Notes under the pieces: model-generated | The model's database searches: none | What the model saw: only the letters and a program-made list of their open reading frames with translations | Told to the model about the DNA's origin: nothing | Made by a program: the position numbers and the translations under genes | Origin: Caulobacter segnis ATCC 21756 | GTDB taxonomy: Bacteria; Pseudomonadota; Alphaproteobacteria; Caulobacterales; Caulobacteraceae | Reading direction: 5' to 3' | Assembly: GCF_000092285.1 (NCBI RefSeq) | Contig: NC_014100.1 | Span: forward strand, 1,612,001-1,676,000 | Length of the DNA: 64,000 nucleotides | In this document: positions 17,620 through 27,479 of the stretch, piece after piece | How positions within the stretch are numbered: the stretch's first letter is position 1 | How the letters are laid out: each line of letters begins with the position of its first letter

Positions 17620-18614
17620 GCACCACCAAGGAAGTCCGCACCCTTTACGTCGACGCCGGCGAGGACGGGGTGCGCCTGGATCGCTGGTTCAAGCGGCGTT
17701 GGCCGCACCTAAACCACATCCAACTCAACAAGCTTTTCCGCTCGGGCCAGGTTCGGGTCGATGGCTCGCGAGCCAAGGCCGACACGAAGCTGGCGGCCGG
17801 CAGCCAGATCCGGGTGCCGCCGCTGCCCGACGCGCCCGATCCGGCCGACAAGAACAAGCTGTCGGCGCGGGACGTCGCCTACGCCAAGTCGCTGGTGCTG
17901 TACGAGGACGAGGAGGTCCTGGCCCTCAACAAGCCCGCGGGCCTGGCCGTGCAGGGCGGTACCAAGACCACCAAGCACATCGACAAGCTGCTGAGCGCTT
18001 GGGGCGAGGGCGTGGATCGTCCGCGCCTAGTCCACCGCCTGGACCGCGACACCTCCGGCGTGCTGCTGCTGGGCAAGACGCCCAGCGCCGCGGCGCGCCT
18101 GTCGGGCGCCTTCGCCAAGCGCAAGGCTCAGAAGACCTATTGGGCCATCGTCGCCGGCAATCCGCACCCGACCGAGGGCGTGATGGAGCTGCACCTGGCC
18201 AAGCGCGGAGTAGGGGATCGCGAATTGGTGGTGCCCGCCCAGCCCAAGGATGCGGACGCCCAGCCGGCCGAGACCGAATTCGTCACCATCAGCCGCGCCG
18301 GCCCGCGCGTGACCTGGATGGCGCTGCGTCCGCACACCGGCCGCACCCACCAGCTGCGCGCCCACATGAAGGCCATGGGGCACCCCATCCTGGGCGATCC
18401 CAAGTACGGCGACGAAAAGTCCGCGCCCCTGTCGGAGGGGCTGAAGCTGCAACTGCACGCCCGCTCGATCCTGCTGCCGCACCCGTCGGCCGGCATGCTG
18501 CATATCGAAGCGCCGCTGAGCCCCGAGATGAAGGAAGGCTTCCGCAAGTTCGGCTTCTCGGAAGACGAAGCGGACGCCGAGCCGTTCGCCCGGCGTCAGA
18601 CCAAGCGGCGCTAA
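17616..18614 (+). CDS. Pseudouridine synthase, RluC/RluD type with S4 domain
   Basis: This 332-residue rRNA-modifying enzyme has an S4 RNA-binding domain at about 12-65 (GVRLDRWFKRRWPHLNHIQL, FRSGQVRVDGSRAK). The catalytic domain includes LALNKPAGLAVQGG, RLVHRLDRDTSGVLLLG with the catalytic aspartate, and HTGRTHQLRAHMKAMG. By layout it is closest to RluC, which modifies 23S rRNA, but site specificity is not proven. The start codon overlaps the crcB stop. The C-terminus is very basic (RRQTKRR). Confidence 0.87.
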   Translation: MSTTKEVRTLYVDAGEDGVRLDRWFKRRWPHLNHIQLNKLFRSGQVRVDGSRAKADTKLAAGSQIRVPPLPDAPDPADKNKLSARDVAYAKSLVLYEDEEVLALNKPAGLAVQGGTKTTKHIDKLLSAWGEGVDRPRLVHRLDRDTSGVLLLGKTPSAAARLSGAFAKRKAQKTYWAIVAGNPHPTEGVMELHLAKRGVGDRELVVPAQPKDADAQPAETEFVTISRAGPRVTWMALRPHTGRTHQLRAHMKAMGHPILGDPKYGDEKSAPLSEGLKLQLHARSILLPHPSAGMLHIEAPLSPEMKEGFRKFGFSEDEADAEPFARRQTKRR

Positions 18615-18631
18615 ACGCCGCGCCGCTTGGT
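18600..18631 (+). terminator. Hairpin at the end of the RluC-like gene, probable terminator without T-run
   Basis: ACCAAGCGGCG and CGCCGCTTGGT form a perfect 11-bp stem with a 10-base loop. The ascending arm holds the last codons and the loop the stop codon. It is followed by a C-run, not a T-run, so termination is inferred from position only. The convergent DUF1501 gene ends 63 bases further on. Confidence 0.4.
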
Positions 18632-18693
18632 CCCCCACCGGCCGCGCCATGGGGGGGGCGCGCGCGGCCTCTCCGCCTTCGCGGGCGGGTTCT

Positions 18694-19968
18694 TCAGACC
18701 AAGCCGGTCAAGGGCTGGGCGGTCTTGCTGTCCGGAAACACCTTGTTCTCCAGCAGGGCGCGGTCGACGCCCATGTGCTCGGCCAGCACGCCCTTGAAAA
18801 GCGCGCGCATGTCCAGCGTCGGGGCGGTGTCGCGGTTCTCGAAAAGGGCGTTCTGGGCTAGGCCCGGCCAATCACCGACGATGCCGCCGGGCTTGAGGGC
18901 GCCGCCAAGGATCAGGCCGGTCGATGCTGTGCCGTGGTCCGTGCCGCCCGTGCCATTGACCCGCGCCGTGCGCCCGAACTCGGTGACGACGATCACCACC
19001 GTGTTCTTCCATTCCGTCCCGAGACCGGTGTGCAAGCCGTCCAACACCGCGTCCAGATAGGACAGGCGCGTGGCGATCTGGCCGGACTGGCCCGCGTGGG
19101 TGTCGAAGCCGTCCAGCGAGATGGCCGCGATCTGGGGGCCGGCCGGCTGGATCATGAAGCCGCTAAGCGTCGATCCGAGCTTGCGGGCCGCCTCGCCGCC
19201 TTGCCGATTGCGGCGGTCGTTGGCCATGGTGGCTGACATCGGCGCCGGACCGGCCATCGAAGGCGTGGAGGCGGCCGCCATGTTCATGGCCGGAGTCGCG
19301 GCCATGGCGGTCATGGCCTGTTGAGCCATGGTCTCCGTCTCCAATCCGCGCGCGAAGGCTGGGCCCAGCAGCGGATCGGTCTTGTAGAGATCCTGCAGCA
19401 AGGTGGGCAGGCGCGCCGTCTCGTCGACGCCCTTGCCGGGGGACCAGCTGGCCGCCTGCACCTTGCCGCGCAGGATCAGCGGCGCGGTGGTCCCGACTGA
19501 CAGGCCTTCGACCTTCCGGACCGGCGCGAGGGCCTCCAACGTCCGGTTCAGCCAGCCGGTCTCGGCGCCGTAGACGCCCGAAGCGCCGGTCTCCAGCACG
19601 TCTTGGGCCTCGAAGTGTGAGCGGGCGCGGTCGGGGCTGGCGATGGCCGGGGCGATACGGGCCTGGCCCTTCGTCGCCAAGGCGTGGACCGCAGAAAGCT
19701 CGGGGTGCAGGCCGAAGGTGTCGTCAAGCTTCAGCACGTCTTCCGGCTTGAAGGCGATGGAACCGCGCAAGGCGGCGTAGTTCGCGTCGCCCACTGGAGG
19801 GGAGACGGACAGGCCGTCCATGCCGCCGCGACAGATCACGACGACCAGCTTCTTGCGGGCCAGATCGCCTTCGGCTGCGGCGAAGGCCTGGCTGCCTAGG
19901 AAGGTGACGCCGATGCCGAGGCTTGCGCCCAGGCCCAACAGCGCGCGGCGGTTCAGGGGAGCGTTCAT
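18694..19968 (-). CDS. DUF1501 family exported protein
   Basis: This 424-residue protein has a twin-arginine-like signal (NRRALLGLGASLGIG, ending at AFA), so it is likely exported folded. The DUF1501 family has an alkaline phosphatase-like fold but no settled function. Typical motifs are KKLVVVICRGGMDGLSVS near the start, SHFEAQDVLETG, ISLDGFDTHAGQSGQ and VVIVVTEFGRTARVNGTGGTDHG. A Met/Ala-rich insertion (about 206-235) interrupts the domain. Its start overlaps the stop of the DUF1800 gene (ATGA), the usual pairing of these families. Confidence 0.88.
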   Translation of the reverse strand: MNAPLNRRALLGLGASLGIGVTFLGSQAFAAAEGDLARKKLVVVICRGGMDGLSVSPPVGDANYAALRGSIAFKPEDVLKLDDTFGLHPELSAVHALATKGQARIAPAIASPDRARSHFEAQDVLETGASGVYGAETGWLNRTLEALAPVRKVEGLSVGTTAPLILRGKVQAASWSPGKGVDETARLPTLLQDLYKTDPLLGPAFARGLETETMAQQAMTAMAATPAMNMAAASTPSMAGPAPMSATMANDRRNRQGGEAARKLGSTLSGFMIQPAGPQIAAISLDGFDTHAGQSGQIATRLSYLDAVLDGLHTGLGTEWKNTVVIVVTEFGRTARVNGTGGTDHGTASTGLILGGALKPGGIVGDWPGLAQNALFENRDTAPTLDMRALFKGVLAEHMGVDRALLENKVFPDSKTAQPLTGLV

Positions 19969-21410
19969 CGGCGTTGGAACTCCGGGCTCATCACGAGAAG
20001 GGCGAAGGCTTCGCGACGGGTCTCGGCCCGCGAGACGGCCTTGGCGACGGCGGGCGTCAGGCGCGCGCCCAGCGCCTCAACGGCCAGGGCGTTCGGATCG
20101 CCGCGGTCGGCGACGGCGGCGGCGAAGCCTTGCGCCCACTGCATCCGCTTGATCAGGGCGTCCGGCGCGGCCCAGGTCTGGGCGTCCTCGGCCCAGCCCT
20201 TGGGGGAGGGGGCGGAAAAGGGCTTTTGGCCAAGTCCGGTTAGGATCGGCGCCAGGCGTTCGATCGCCGACGGCTCGGCCCCGATAAGCCGCCAGGTGGA
20301 CAGCGTGTACTCGTACGGCGTTTTGAATTTGGCCGGTGTCGGGTCCCAGGCCTCGGGGCTCTCGATCAGCGCCTGGGCGACCTTGGCGAGGTCGCCGCCG
20401 GTCTCCATCCATCGGCGTTCCAGCCGTTCGGTCAGCGCGGGCGGCGGCGCGTCGGAGACGAAGTGTCGGGCGATCTTTCCGCAGACGTGGCGCGCGGTGC
20501 GCGGATCGGCGGCCAGGTCGCTGAGCACCGACAGACCCTGCTTCAGACCGGCCTGGCCGTAATGCCGGCCAAGGACCGTCCGCGAGCCTGGCTCGTGCGC
20601 CGCCTCACGGAACAGGAATTGACCGGGGTGATCCTCGGCGTCGCGACCGATCGAGAAGCCGGTCAGGGCCCGCGCGAACTCGGTCACGTCGGCCTGGGCG
20701 TAGCCGGCGTCAACGCCGACCGTGTGCAGCTCCAGAATCTCGCGCGCCAGGTTCTCGTTGAGCCCGGCCCGGCGGTTGCTCCGTCGCGCGGCGGCGCCCG
20801 CGGCCCTGCTGTTCGGCCCGATCGACTGGGCCTGGTCCAGATAGGTCAGCATGGCCGGATGGGTCGATGCCGCGACCAAAAGGTTCTCGAACCTGTCGAA
20901 CACGTGGGGGCGGATCGCCTCCCGTTCGAACGGGCCGATCAGCACCGACGTGATCTGCTTGGTCGCCGACACCGTGAAGTGGTTGGCCCAGAAGAGCGCC
21001 CAGCGCTCGCGGAAGCCTGCGTCTGTGTTGGTCGCCAGCCGCGCGCGCGCCAGAAAGTCGGCGCCGACCTTGTCGCGGAGGTCGCGCTGAGCGTCCTTGA
21101 AGGTCTGAGCGTTGGCGGTGGTCTTGTCGCCTTGCCCGTCCTTCTGTTCGCGCTCCATCTTCCGCTGCTGCTGGAAGTCGCGCATTTGCCTGAAACGATC
21201 GGCCGAGGTCTCGCCGCCGTCGACAGGCAGGTCCGCGCCCTCGCGGCGGATCTGGGCCGCCAGGAAACCCTTCGGATCGGCCTTGGCGGCCTCGATCTCG
21301 CCGGGGCGAGCGCCGAGGCCAAAGCGGGTGACGGCGATCGCGGCCATCATGTCCTTGCTGGGCAGGTTCAAGAACCGCTCTCCCTTGCGCGACGACGTGA
21401 CATTGCCCAT
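19965..21410 (-). CDS. DUF1800 family protein
   Basis: This 481-residue protein has the diagnostic N-terminal phrase AAIAVTRFGLGARPGEIEAA. The middle has RERWALFWANHFTVSATKQ and NENLAREILELHTVGVDAGY, and the C-terminus KFKTPYEYTLSTWRLIGAEP, all typical of DUF1800. No biochemical role is established. It is coupled to the DUF1501 gene, suggesting a two-protein exported system. The start is uncertain: the ATG at 21410 is used because the following codons have strong GC3, but an ATG pair at 21350/21347 after AAGGA would begin nearer the conserved domain. Confidence 0.87.
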   Translation of the reverse strand: MGNVTSSRKGERFLNLPSKDMMAAIAVTRFGLGARPGEIEAAKADPKGFLAAQIRREGADLPVDGGETSADRFRQMRDFQQQRKMEREQKDGQGDKTTANAQTFKDAQRDLRDKVGADFLARARLATNTDAGFRERWALFWANHFTVSATKQITSVLIGPFEREAIRPHVFDRFENLLVAASTHPAMLTYLDQAQSIGPNSRAAGAAARRSNRRAGLNENLAREILELHTVGVDAGYAQADVTEFARALTGFSIGRDAEDHPGQFLFREAAHEPGSRTVLGRHYGQAGLKQGLSVLSDLAADPRTARHVCGKIARHFVSDAPPPALTERLERRWMETGGDLAKVAQALIESPEAWDPTPAKFKTPYEYTLSTWRLIGAEPSAIERLAPILTGLGQKPFSAPSPKGWAEDAQTWAAPDALIKRMQWAQGFAAAVADRGDPNALAVEALGARLTPAVAKAVSRAETRREAFALLVMSPEFQRR

Positions 21411-21466
21411 TCAACGCGGGACCCGCCGCCTTTCCGTCGCGGACGATCCGAAAAAACGAGTTTCCC

Positions 21467-22192
21467 GTGTCCGACAAAGCCGAGCTGCTGCTGAAACCCA
21501 AGCGCTTCTACAAAGCGGCCGCCGCCGTCCCGGTGGATAATGGGTTCGCCGTCCAGTTGGATGGCCGCACGCCGAAGTCACCCGCTAGGAAGCCGCTGGT
21601 CTTGCCGACCCTCGCCCTGGCCGAGCTGATCGCCGCCGAGTGGGACGCGCAGGTCGAGTTCATCGACAACAGCCTGATGCCGGCCTCGCGCCTGGCCTTC
21701 ACCGCCATCGACCGGGTCTCCGAGACCCGCGCCGACGTGGCCCGGGAGATCACCGCCTACGCCGCATCGGATCATCTCTGCTATCGCGCCGACCACCCGA
21801 CGGCGTTGGTCGAGCGGCAGTCGCGCGAGTGGGGCGCGATGCTCGACTGGGTCAAGGCCGAGCATGACCTGTCGTTCACCCCCGTAGCGGGGATCATCCA
21901 TCAGCCCCAGCCGGACACCACCCTGGCGACGGTCGAGGCCCTGGCCCTGACGCTGGACGACTTCACCCTGACCGGGACCGCCTTCGCCGCCGGCCTGTTC
22001 GGCTCGACGATCCTAGCCTTGGCGGTCCGCGCCGGCCGCCTCACCGGCCAGAGGGCGCTGGACCTGTCTCGCCTCGACGAGATGTTCCAGGCCGAGCAAT
22101 GGGGCGAGGACGCCGAAGCCAAGGCGCGCGCCGAGGCCCTGGCGGTCGAGGCGGTGATGATCGACCGCTGGTTCGCCGCGCTGAGGCGCTAG
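21467..22192 (+). CDS. ATP12-family F1-ATPase assembly chaperone
   Basis: Members of this family bind the F1 alpha subunit during ATP synthase assembly, as known for mitochondrial Atp12; alphaproteobacteria carry the homologue. The 241-residue product starts at a GTG and shows KRFYKAAAAVPVDNGFAVQL and LDGRTPKSPARKPLVLPT, then IAAEWDAQVEFIDNSLMPASRLAFTAID, all family hallmarks. The C-terminal helices include LLAEMFQAEQWGEDAEA-like sequence (actual: LDEMFQAEQWGEDAEA). It is divergent from the DUF1800 gene across 56 bases. Confidence 0.9.
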   Translation: MSDKAELLLKPKRFYKAAAAVPVDNGFAVQLDGRTPKSPARKPLVLPTLALAELIAAEWDAQVEFIDNSLMPASRLAFTAIDRVSETRADVAREITAYAASDHLCYRADHPTALVERQSREWGAMLDWVKAEHDLSFTPVAGIIHQPQPDTTLATVEALALTLDDFTLTGTAFAAGLFGSTILALAVRAGRLTGQRALDLSRLDEMFQAEQWGEDAEAKARAEALAVEAVMIDRWFAALRR

Positions 22193-22355
22193 AAGGCGAC
22201 CCGATCTGGCGCGCGCCGTGTTCGGTCCGCGAACGAACCGAAAAGCCATGCTGCGCTGCCGCAAGGTCCGCCTTGCGCGGAGCCTTCACCCTCGCTACGC
22301 CTGCTTCGCAAGGCGGAACGCCGCCAACGAATAAGTCCGGCAGGGGAGTACGCGC

Positions 22356-23888
22356 GTGCAGCACATTCTTACGGAACTCGACCGTCGTCGCGAGCAGGCC
22401 AAGGCCGGCGGCGGTGAGGCGCGGGTCGCCGCTCAGCACGCCAAGGGCAAGCTGACCGCGCGCGAGCGGATCGATCTGCTGCTGGACGAGGGCTCCTTCG
22501 AGGAGTTCGACATGTTCGTCGAACACCGCAGCGCCGATTTCGGCATGCAGGACCAGAAGGTGCCGGGCGATGGCGTCGTCACCGGCTGGGGCACGATCAA
22601 CGGCAAGGTCGTCTACGTCTTTTCCAAGGACTTCACGGTGTTCGGCGGCAGCCTGTCGGGCGCGCACGCGGCCAAGATCGTCAAGGTCCAGCGCCAGGCC
22701 ATGAAGGTCGGCGCGCCGATCATCGGCCTGTTCGACGCCGGCGGCGCGCGCATCCAGGAGGGCGTCGACAGCCTGGCGGGCTACGCCGACATCTTCCTCG
22801 AGAATGTCATGGCCTCGGGCGTGGTGCCGCAGATCAGCGTGATCATGGGCCCCTGCGCCGGCGGCGACGTCTACAGCCCCGCCATGACCGACTTCATCTT
22901 CATGGTGAAGGACACGAGCTACATGTTCGTGACTGGCCCCGACGTCGTGAAGACCGTCACCAACGAGGTCGTCACCGCCGAGGAGCTGGGCGGGGCCCGC
23001 GTCCACGCCGCCAAGTCGGGTGTCGCCGAGGGCGCGTTCGATAACGACCTGGAGGCCATGACACAGGTGCGCCGCCTAGTCGACTTCCTGCCGTCATCCA
23101 ACCGCGAACCGGCGCCCGAGCGCGAGAGCTTCGACGAAGCCCTGCGCGAGGAGCCGAGCCTCGACACGCTGATCCCGGCCGATCCGACCAAGCCCTACGA
23201 CATGAAGGAGTTGATCCTGAAGGTCGTCGACGAGGCCGATTTCTTCGAGATCAGCAGCGAGTGGGCCAAGAACATCATCTGCGGCTTCGCCCGGATGGAC
23301 GGCGAGACGGTCGGCGTCGTGGCCAACCAGCCTCAGGTGCTCGCGGGCGTGCTCGACATCGACAGCAGCCGCAAGGCCGCGCGCTTCGTGCGCTTCTGCG
23401 ACGCCTTCAACATCCCGATCCTGACCTTCGTCGACGTGCCGGGCTTCATGCCGGGGACCAAGCAGGAGTATGGCGGCCTGATCAAGCACGGCGCCAAGCT
23501 CTTGTTCGCCTACGCCGAGGCCACCGTGCCGAAGATCACCGTCATCACCCGCAAGGCCTATGGCGGCGCCTATGACGTGATGAGCTCCAAGCACCTGCGC
23601 GGCGACCTGAACTACGCCTGGCCGACGGCCGAGATCGCGGTGATGGGCGCCAAGGGCGCGGTGGAGATCATCTTCCGCCAGGAGGCCAAGGACCCCGAGG
23701 CCCTGGCCGCCCGCGAGGCCGAGTACAAGGACCGCTTCGCCAATCCGTTCGTCGCCGCCTCGCGCGGCTATATCGACGACGTGATCATGCCCCACGGCAC
23801 CCGTCGCCGGATCGTGCGGGGCTTGAAGAGCCTTAAGGGCAAGGAACTCTCCAACCCTTGGAAGAAGCACGATAACATCCCGCTCTAA
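22356..23888 (+). CDS. pccB: Propionyl-CoA carboxylase beta subunit (carboxyltransferase)
   Basis: This subunit transfers carboxyl from biotin to propionyl-CoA, giving methylmalonyl-CoA for propionate, odd-chain and branched amino acid breakdown. The 510-residue product starts at a GTG after [27 protein letters not shown] and [21 protein letters not shown] mark the N-terminal crotonase fold. [20 protein letters not shown] and [18 protein letters not shown] mark the C-terminal one. The biotin-carrying alpha subunit is not in the window. Acetyl-CoA carboxylase beta is less likely because the zinc ribbon is absent and the length fits PccB. Confidence 0.9.
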   Translation: MQHILTELDRRREQAKAGGGEARVAAQHAKGKLTARERIDLLLDEGSFEEFDMFVEHRSADFGMQDQKVPGDGVVTGWGTINGKVVYVFSKDFTVFGGSLSGAHAAKIVKVQRQAMKVGAPIIGLFDAGGARIQEGVDSLAGYADIFLENVMASGVVPQISVIMGPCAGGDVYSPAMTDFIFMVKDTSYMFVTGPDVVKTVTNEVVTAEELGGARVHAAKSGVAEGAFDNDLEAMTQVRRLVDFLPSSNREPAPERESFDEALREEPSLDTLIPADPTKPYDMKELILKVVDEADFFEISSEWAKNIICGFARMDGETVGVVANQPQVLAGVLDIDSSRKAARFVRFCDAFNIPILTFVDVPGFMPGTKQEYGGLIKHGAKLLFAYAEATVPKITVITRKAYGGAYDVMSSKHLRGDLNYAWPTAEIAVMGAKGAVEIIFRQEAKDPEALAAREAEYKDRFANPFVAASRGYIDDVIMPHGTRRRIVRGLKSLKGKELSNPWKKHDNIPL

Positions 23889-23905
23889 CTGCGGAGGTTT
23901 GGCCC

Positions 23906-25183
23906 TTGTCGGAATGGATCCAGGCCCTGTCGCCCTTCGCCGGCGTGGGCCTGGCCTTCGCGCTGGGGCTATTGATCGGCGTCGAGCGCGGCTGGTCACA
24001 TCGCTTCGAGCCGGACGGCTCGCGAGTCGCGGGCATCCGCACCTTCGCCCTGCTGGGGCTGGCCGGCGGCGTGGCGGGGGAGGCGACGGCTCGGGTCTCA
24101 CCGCTTATCGGCGCGGCCATCCTGATCGCGGCGGCCGCGGCCCTGCTGATCGGCTATGCGCGCGCTGCGGCCAAGGACGACCTCAGCGCCACCACCACCG
24201 TCGTTGGGATCATTACTTTGGGCCTCGGGGCCTTGGCCGCCGCCGGCCAATGGACCCTGGCCTGCGTGCTCGCCGCGCTGACCACCTTGATCCTGGCCCA
24301 GCGCAAGCGGCTGCACGAGTGGGTCGAGGGGCTGAGCGAGCTCGAACTTCAGGCCATCGTCCGCTTCGCCCTGATCTCGCTGGCCATCCTGCCGCTGCTG
24401 CCCAACCGCGAATTCGGGCCGATGGACGCCTGGAATCCGCGCGAGATCTGGATGGTGGTCGTTCTGGTCTCGGGTCTTTCGCTGCTGGGCTACGCCGCCA
24501 GTCGCAGGCTGGGCGCCGAGCAGGGGGTTCTGGCCACGGCGGGTGTCGGGGCGGTGGTGTCTTCGACCGCCGTCACCGCCGCCATGGCGGCTCGGATTCG
24601 TAAGTCGGACGGTGAGGCGAGGGTGCTGGTCGCCGGGATCGCCCTGGCCTCGACGGTCATGATCGTGCGGGTGCTGGTCCTTGTCGCGGTGTTGGCGCCG
24701 TTCGCGCTGCCGGCCTTTTCGCTCGTGGCGGCTCCCGCGGGCCTGGTGGGCGCGGCCTACGTCGGCTGGGCCCTGCGCGTGAAGTCGGCGCCGGGTAGCG
24801 ACGGCCCCGCGCCTTCGGTTCGCAACCCTTTCGACCTTGGGCCCGCCTTGCTGCTGGCGGGCCTGGTCATGGTGATCTCGCTGGCTGGCCGTTGGGCCAT
24901 GCAGGCCTTCGGCGGCGCGGGGCTAGCCACCGTGCTGGGCATTTCCGGCATGGTCGACGTTGACGCGGCCATCATCGCCATGAGCCGCTTGCCGGAGGGA
25001 AGCCTGCCCCCCAAGCTCGCCGGCCTGATCCTGGCCGCCCCGATCCTGGCCAACACCTTGGTCAAGGCGGGCCTGGCCTTCACGATCGCGCGGGGCTCGG
25101 CGGGCGCCAAAGCGGCCGCGCCGCTCCTGGTGACCTTCCTCGCGGGTCTGGCGGGCGTCGCGGCGCTGGCGATGGTGTTCTAA
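23906..25183 (+). CDS. MgtC/SapB-DUF4010 family membrane protein
   Basis: This 425-residue integral membrane protein has about a dozen helices. The N-terminal MgtC/SapB-like region (about 1-135) has GLAFALGLLIGVERGW and RTFALLGLAGGVAG. The rest fits DUF4010, with GAVVSSTAVTAAMAARIRKS and the C-terminal TLVKAGLAFTIARGS. A TTG start is used because GGAGG lies eight bases upstream. The function is unknown; MgtC itself modulates the F-ATPase and acid/magnesium stress in pathogens, but this long form need not do so. It converges with the DUF1761 gene. Confidence 0.83.
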   Translation: MSEWIQALSPFAGVGLAFALGLLIGVERGWSHRFEPDGSRVAGIRTFALLGLAGGVAGEATARVSPLIGAAILIAAAAALLIGYARAAAKDDLSATTTVVGIITLGLGALAAAGQWTLACVLAALTTLILAQRKRLHEWVEGLSELELQAIVRFALISLAILPLLPNREFGPMDAWNPREIWMVVVLVSGLSLLGYAASRRLGAEQGVLATAGVGAVVSSTAVTAAMAARIRKSDGEARVLVAGIALASTVMIVRVLVLVAVLAPFALPAFSLVAAPAGLVGAAYVGWALRVKSAPGSDGPAPSVRNPFDLGPALLLAGLVMVISLAGRWAMQAFGGAGLATVLGISGMVDVDAAIIAMSRLPEGSLPPKLAGLILAAPILANTLVKAGLAFTIARGSAGAKAAAPLLVTFLAGLAGVAALAMVF

Positions 25184-25195
25184 GACCTGGAGCGC

Positions 25196-25609
25196 TCACT
25201 CGGCCTTCGGCGCGCGTCTTAAGCCGCTCAGCAAGGCGCCGAGCAGCGCGTAGGACACCACTTGATAGCCGCCGTCGATCAGCAGCAGCACGAGAGGCCC
25301 AGCCGCGTAGATATAGTTCAGGGCCGAGACCGTCGCGCCGAAGAACAGGCCGATGAAGGCGCCCAGCTTGGCGCCGGCCAGCCAACCGCGAACTTCTAGC
25401 CGGCGCATGGCGAGGTCCAGCGCCAGCAGGATCAGCAGCATGTTCACGACGCCCAGGGCCATTCGCCACTCCTGGCCCACGAAGTCGGCCTCGGTCAGGC
25501 CCATGGCGTTGGCCCAGGCGACGCTGAACAGGTTTCCATACCAGACGACACCGAAGACTTGCCCCGCGACGAGCGCGGCCACGAGGCCGATCCAATTTAC
25601 GGATTTCAT
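25196..25609 (-). CDS. DUF1761 family membrane protein
   Basis: This 137-residue protein with four hydrophobic helices starts MKSVNWIGLVAALVAGQVFGVVWYG, the typical DUF1761 N-terminus with the GxxWYG turn. LGAFIGLFFGATVSALNYIYA and the last helix DGGYQVVSYALLGALLSGL are also family-like. There is no known function. It is divergent from metG and separated from it by 160 bases that should hold both promoters. Confidence 0.8.
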   Translation of the reverse strand: MKSVNWIGLVAALVAGQVFGVVWYGNLFSVAWANAMGLTEADFVGQEWRMALGVVNMLLILLALDLAMRRLEVRGWLAGAKLGAFIGLFFGATVSALNYIYAAGPLVLLLIDGGYQVVSYALLGALLSGLRRAPKAE

Positions 25610-25769
25610 GGGCTTTCCCCCGAAAGCGGACCTTGCTTGGTCCCTATGAGCAAAGCTGCGCCCGATAACGGCGTTCGGTCAACGGGCGAGAGCTTTCGTT
25701 TCGCGCCCGGTCCTTCTATATGCGGACGCTTCTTTGCTTCGTCCGACTTGCCCGAAAGGCCGCGCCCGC

Positions 25770-27479
25770 ATGGCTCGCATCCTGATCACCTCGGCTCTGC
25801 CGTACATCAACGGCATCAAGCACCTGGGGAATCTGGCGGGGTCGATGCTGCCGGCCGACGTCTATGCGCGCTTCCAGCGGGCTCGGGGTCACGAGACGCT
25901 CTACATCTGCGCCACCGACGAGCACGGCACGCCGGCCGAGCTGGCCGCCGCGGCCGCCAACCAGGACGTCGCCACCTACTGCGCCGAACAGCACGTGCTG
26001 CAGCATGATGTTGGGCGGGCCTTTGGGCTGTCCTGGGACCATTTCGGCCGTTCCTCGTCGCCGCAAAATCATCGCCTGACCCAGCACTTCTGCCAGGCCT
26101 TGGAAGACCACGGCCTGATCGAGGAGCGGGTCGACCAGATGGTCTATTCGGTCGACGACAAGCGCTTCCTGCCCGACCGCTATGTCGAGGGGACCTGCCC
26201 GCACTGCGGTTTCGAGAAGGCGCGCGGCGACCAGTGCGACAACTGCGGCAACCTGCTGGACCCCACCGACCTGATCGATCCGTACTCGGTGATCTCCGGC
26301 TCGCGGAACATCGAGGTGCGCGACACCCGCCACCTCTACCTCCTGCAGACCAAGATGGCCGACAAGATCCGCGCCTGGGTCGACAGCCACGCCGACTGGC
26401 CGCAGTTGGCGCGCTCGATCGCCTACAAGCACCTGGACGAGGGCCTGATCGACCGGGGCATCACCCGGGATCTCGCCTGGGGCATCCCGGTGGCCAAGGA
26501 CGGGGCCCCGCGCCCGGGCTTCGAGGACAAGGTGTTCTACGTCTGGTTCGACGCGCCGATCGAATACATCGCCGCGACCCAGGAGTGGGCCGAAGCCTCG
26601 CCCGACCGCGACTGGAAGCGCTGGTGGCGCACCGACGCCGGCGCCGAGGACGTCCGCTACGTCCAGTTCATGGGCAAGGACAATGTCGCGTTCCACACCG
26701 TCAGCTTCCCGGCGACCATCCTGGGTTCGGAAGAGCCTTGGAAGAGCGTCGACATGCTCAAGGCCTTCAACTGGCTGAACTGGTACGGCGGCAAGTTCTC
26801 GACCAGCAACAAGCGCGGCGTCTTCATGGACGCGGCCCTGGACATCCTGCCGCCCGACCTGTGGCGCTGGTACCTGACGGCCAATTCGCCGGAAGGCAGC
26901 GACACGGCCTTCACCTGGGAGCAGTTCGCCAGCGCCGTGAACCGCGACCTGGCCGACGTGCTGGGCAACTTCGTCAACCGCATCCTGAAGTTCACCGAGA
27001 GCAAGTTCGACGGTGTCGTGCCCGAGGGCGGCCAGCCGGGCCCGTTGGAAGAGAAGCTGTTCGCCGACGTCTCGGCGCGCCTTGCTGACCTGGCCGAACA
27101 GATGGACGCTATCGAAATCCGCAAGAGCGCCCAGGCGCTGCGGGCCCTCTGGGTGGTCGGCAACGAGTACCTGCAAGAGGCCGCGCCGTGGACCGCGATC
27201 AAGACCGATCGCGACCGCGCCGCGGTCATCGTGCGCACGGCCCTGAACCTCGCGGCCCTCTACGCCAAGATCTCGGCGCCGTTCATCCCGTTCGCGGCCG
27301 AGAAGATCAGCGAGGCGTTCGGCCTGGACTTCCCGGCGGCGTGGCCGTCGAACGACGCCGCGGCAGAGCTCTCCAAGCTGGCGGTTGGCCAAGCGATCAC
27401 GGTCCCCGAGGTCCTCTTCAAGAAGATTGACGACGACCAGATCGCCGAATGGACGGCCCGTTTCGGCGGCGCGGACTAG
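25770..27479 (+). CDS. metG: Methionyl-tRNA synthetase
   Basis: MetRS charges tRNA-Met with methionine. The 569-residue protein begins [21 protein letters not shown], carrying the class I HIGH-type motif as the variant NGIKHLGN. The zinc-binding knuckle is [18 protein letters not shown]. The KMSKS loop reads KFSTSNKRG, a divergent form nearer to archaeal or eukaryotic-type MetRS than to the E. coli KMSKS. The anticodon-binding helices follow, and the protein ends without the C-terminal dimerisation (Trbp111-like) domain. An upstream in-frame start at 25734 was not used because the family begins at 25770. Confidence 0.95.
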   Translation: MARILITSALPYINGIKHLGNLAGSMLPADVYARFQRARGHETLYICATDEHGTPAELAAAAANQDVATYCAEQHVLQHDVGRAFGLSWDHFGRSSSPQNHRLTQHFCQALEDHGLIEERVDQMVYSVDDKRFLPDRYVEGTCPHCGFEKARGDQCDNCGNLLDPTDLIDPYSVISGSRNIEVRDTRHLYLLQTKMADKIRAWVDSHADWPQLARSIAYKHLDEGLIDRGITRDLAWGIPVAKDGAPRPGFEDKVFYVWFDAPIEYIAATQEWAEASPDRDWKRWWRTDAGAEDVRYVQFMGKDNVAFHTVSFPATILGSEEPWKSVDMLKAFNWLNWYGGKFSTSNKRGVFMDAALDILPPDLWRWYLTANSPEGSDTAFTWEQFASAVNRDLADVLGNFVNRILKFTESKFDGVVPEGGQPGPLEEKLFADVSARLADLAEQMDAIEIRKSAQALRALWVVGNEYLQEAAPWTAIKTDRDRAAVIVRTALNLAALYAKISAPFIPFAAEKISEAFGLDFPAAWPSNDAAAELSKLAVGQAITVPEVLFKKIDDDQIAEWTARFGGAD

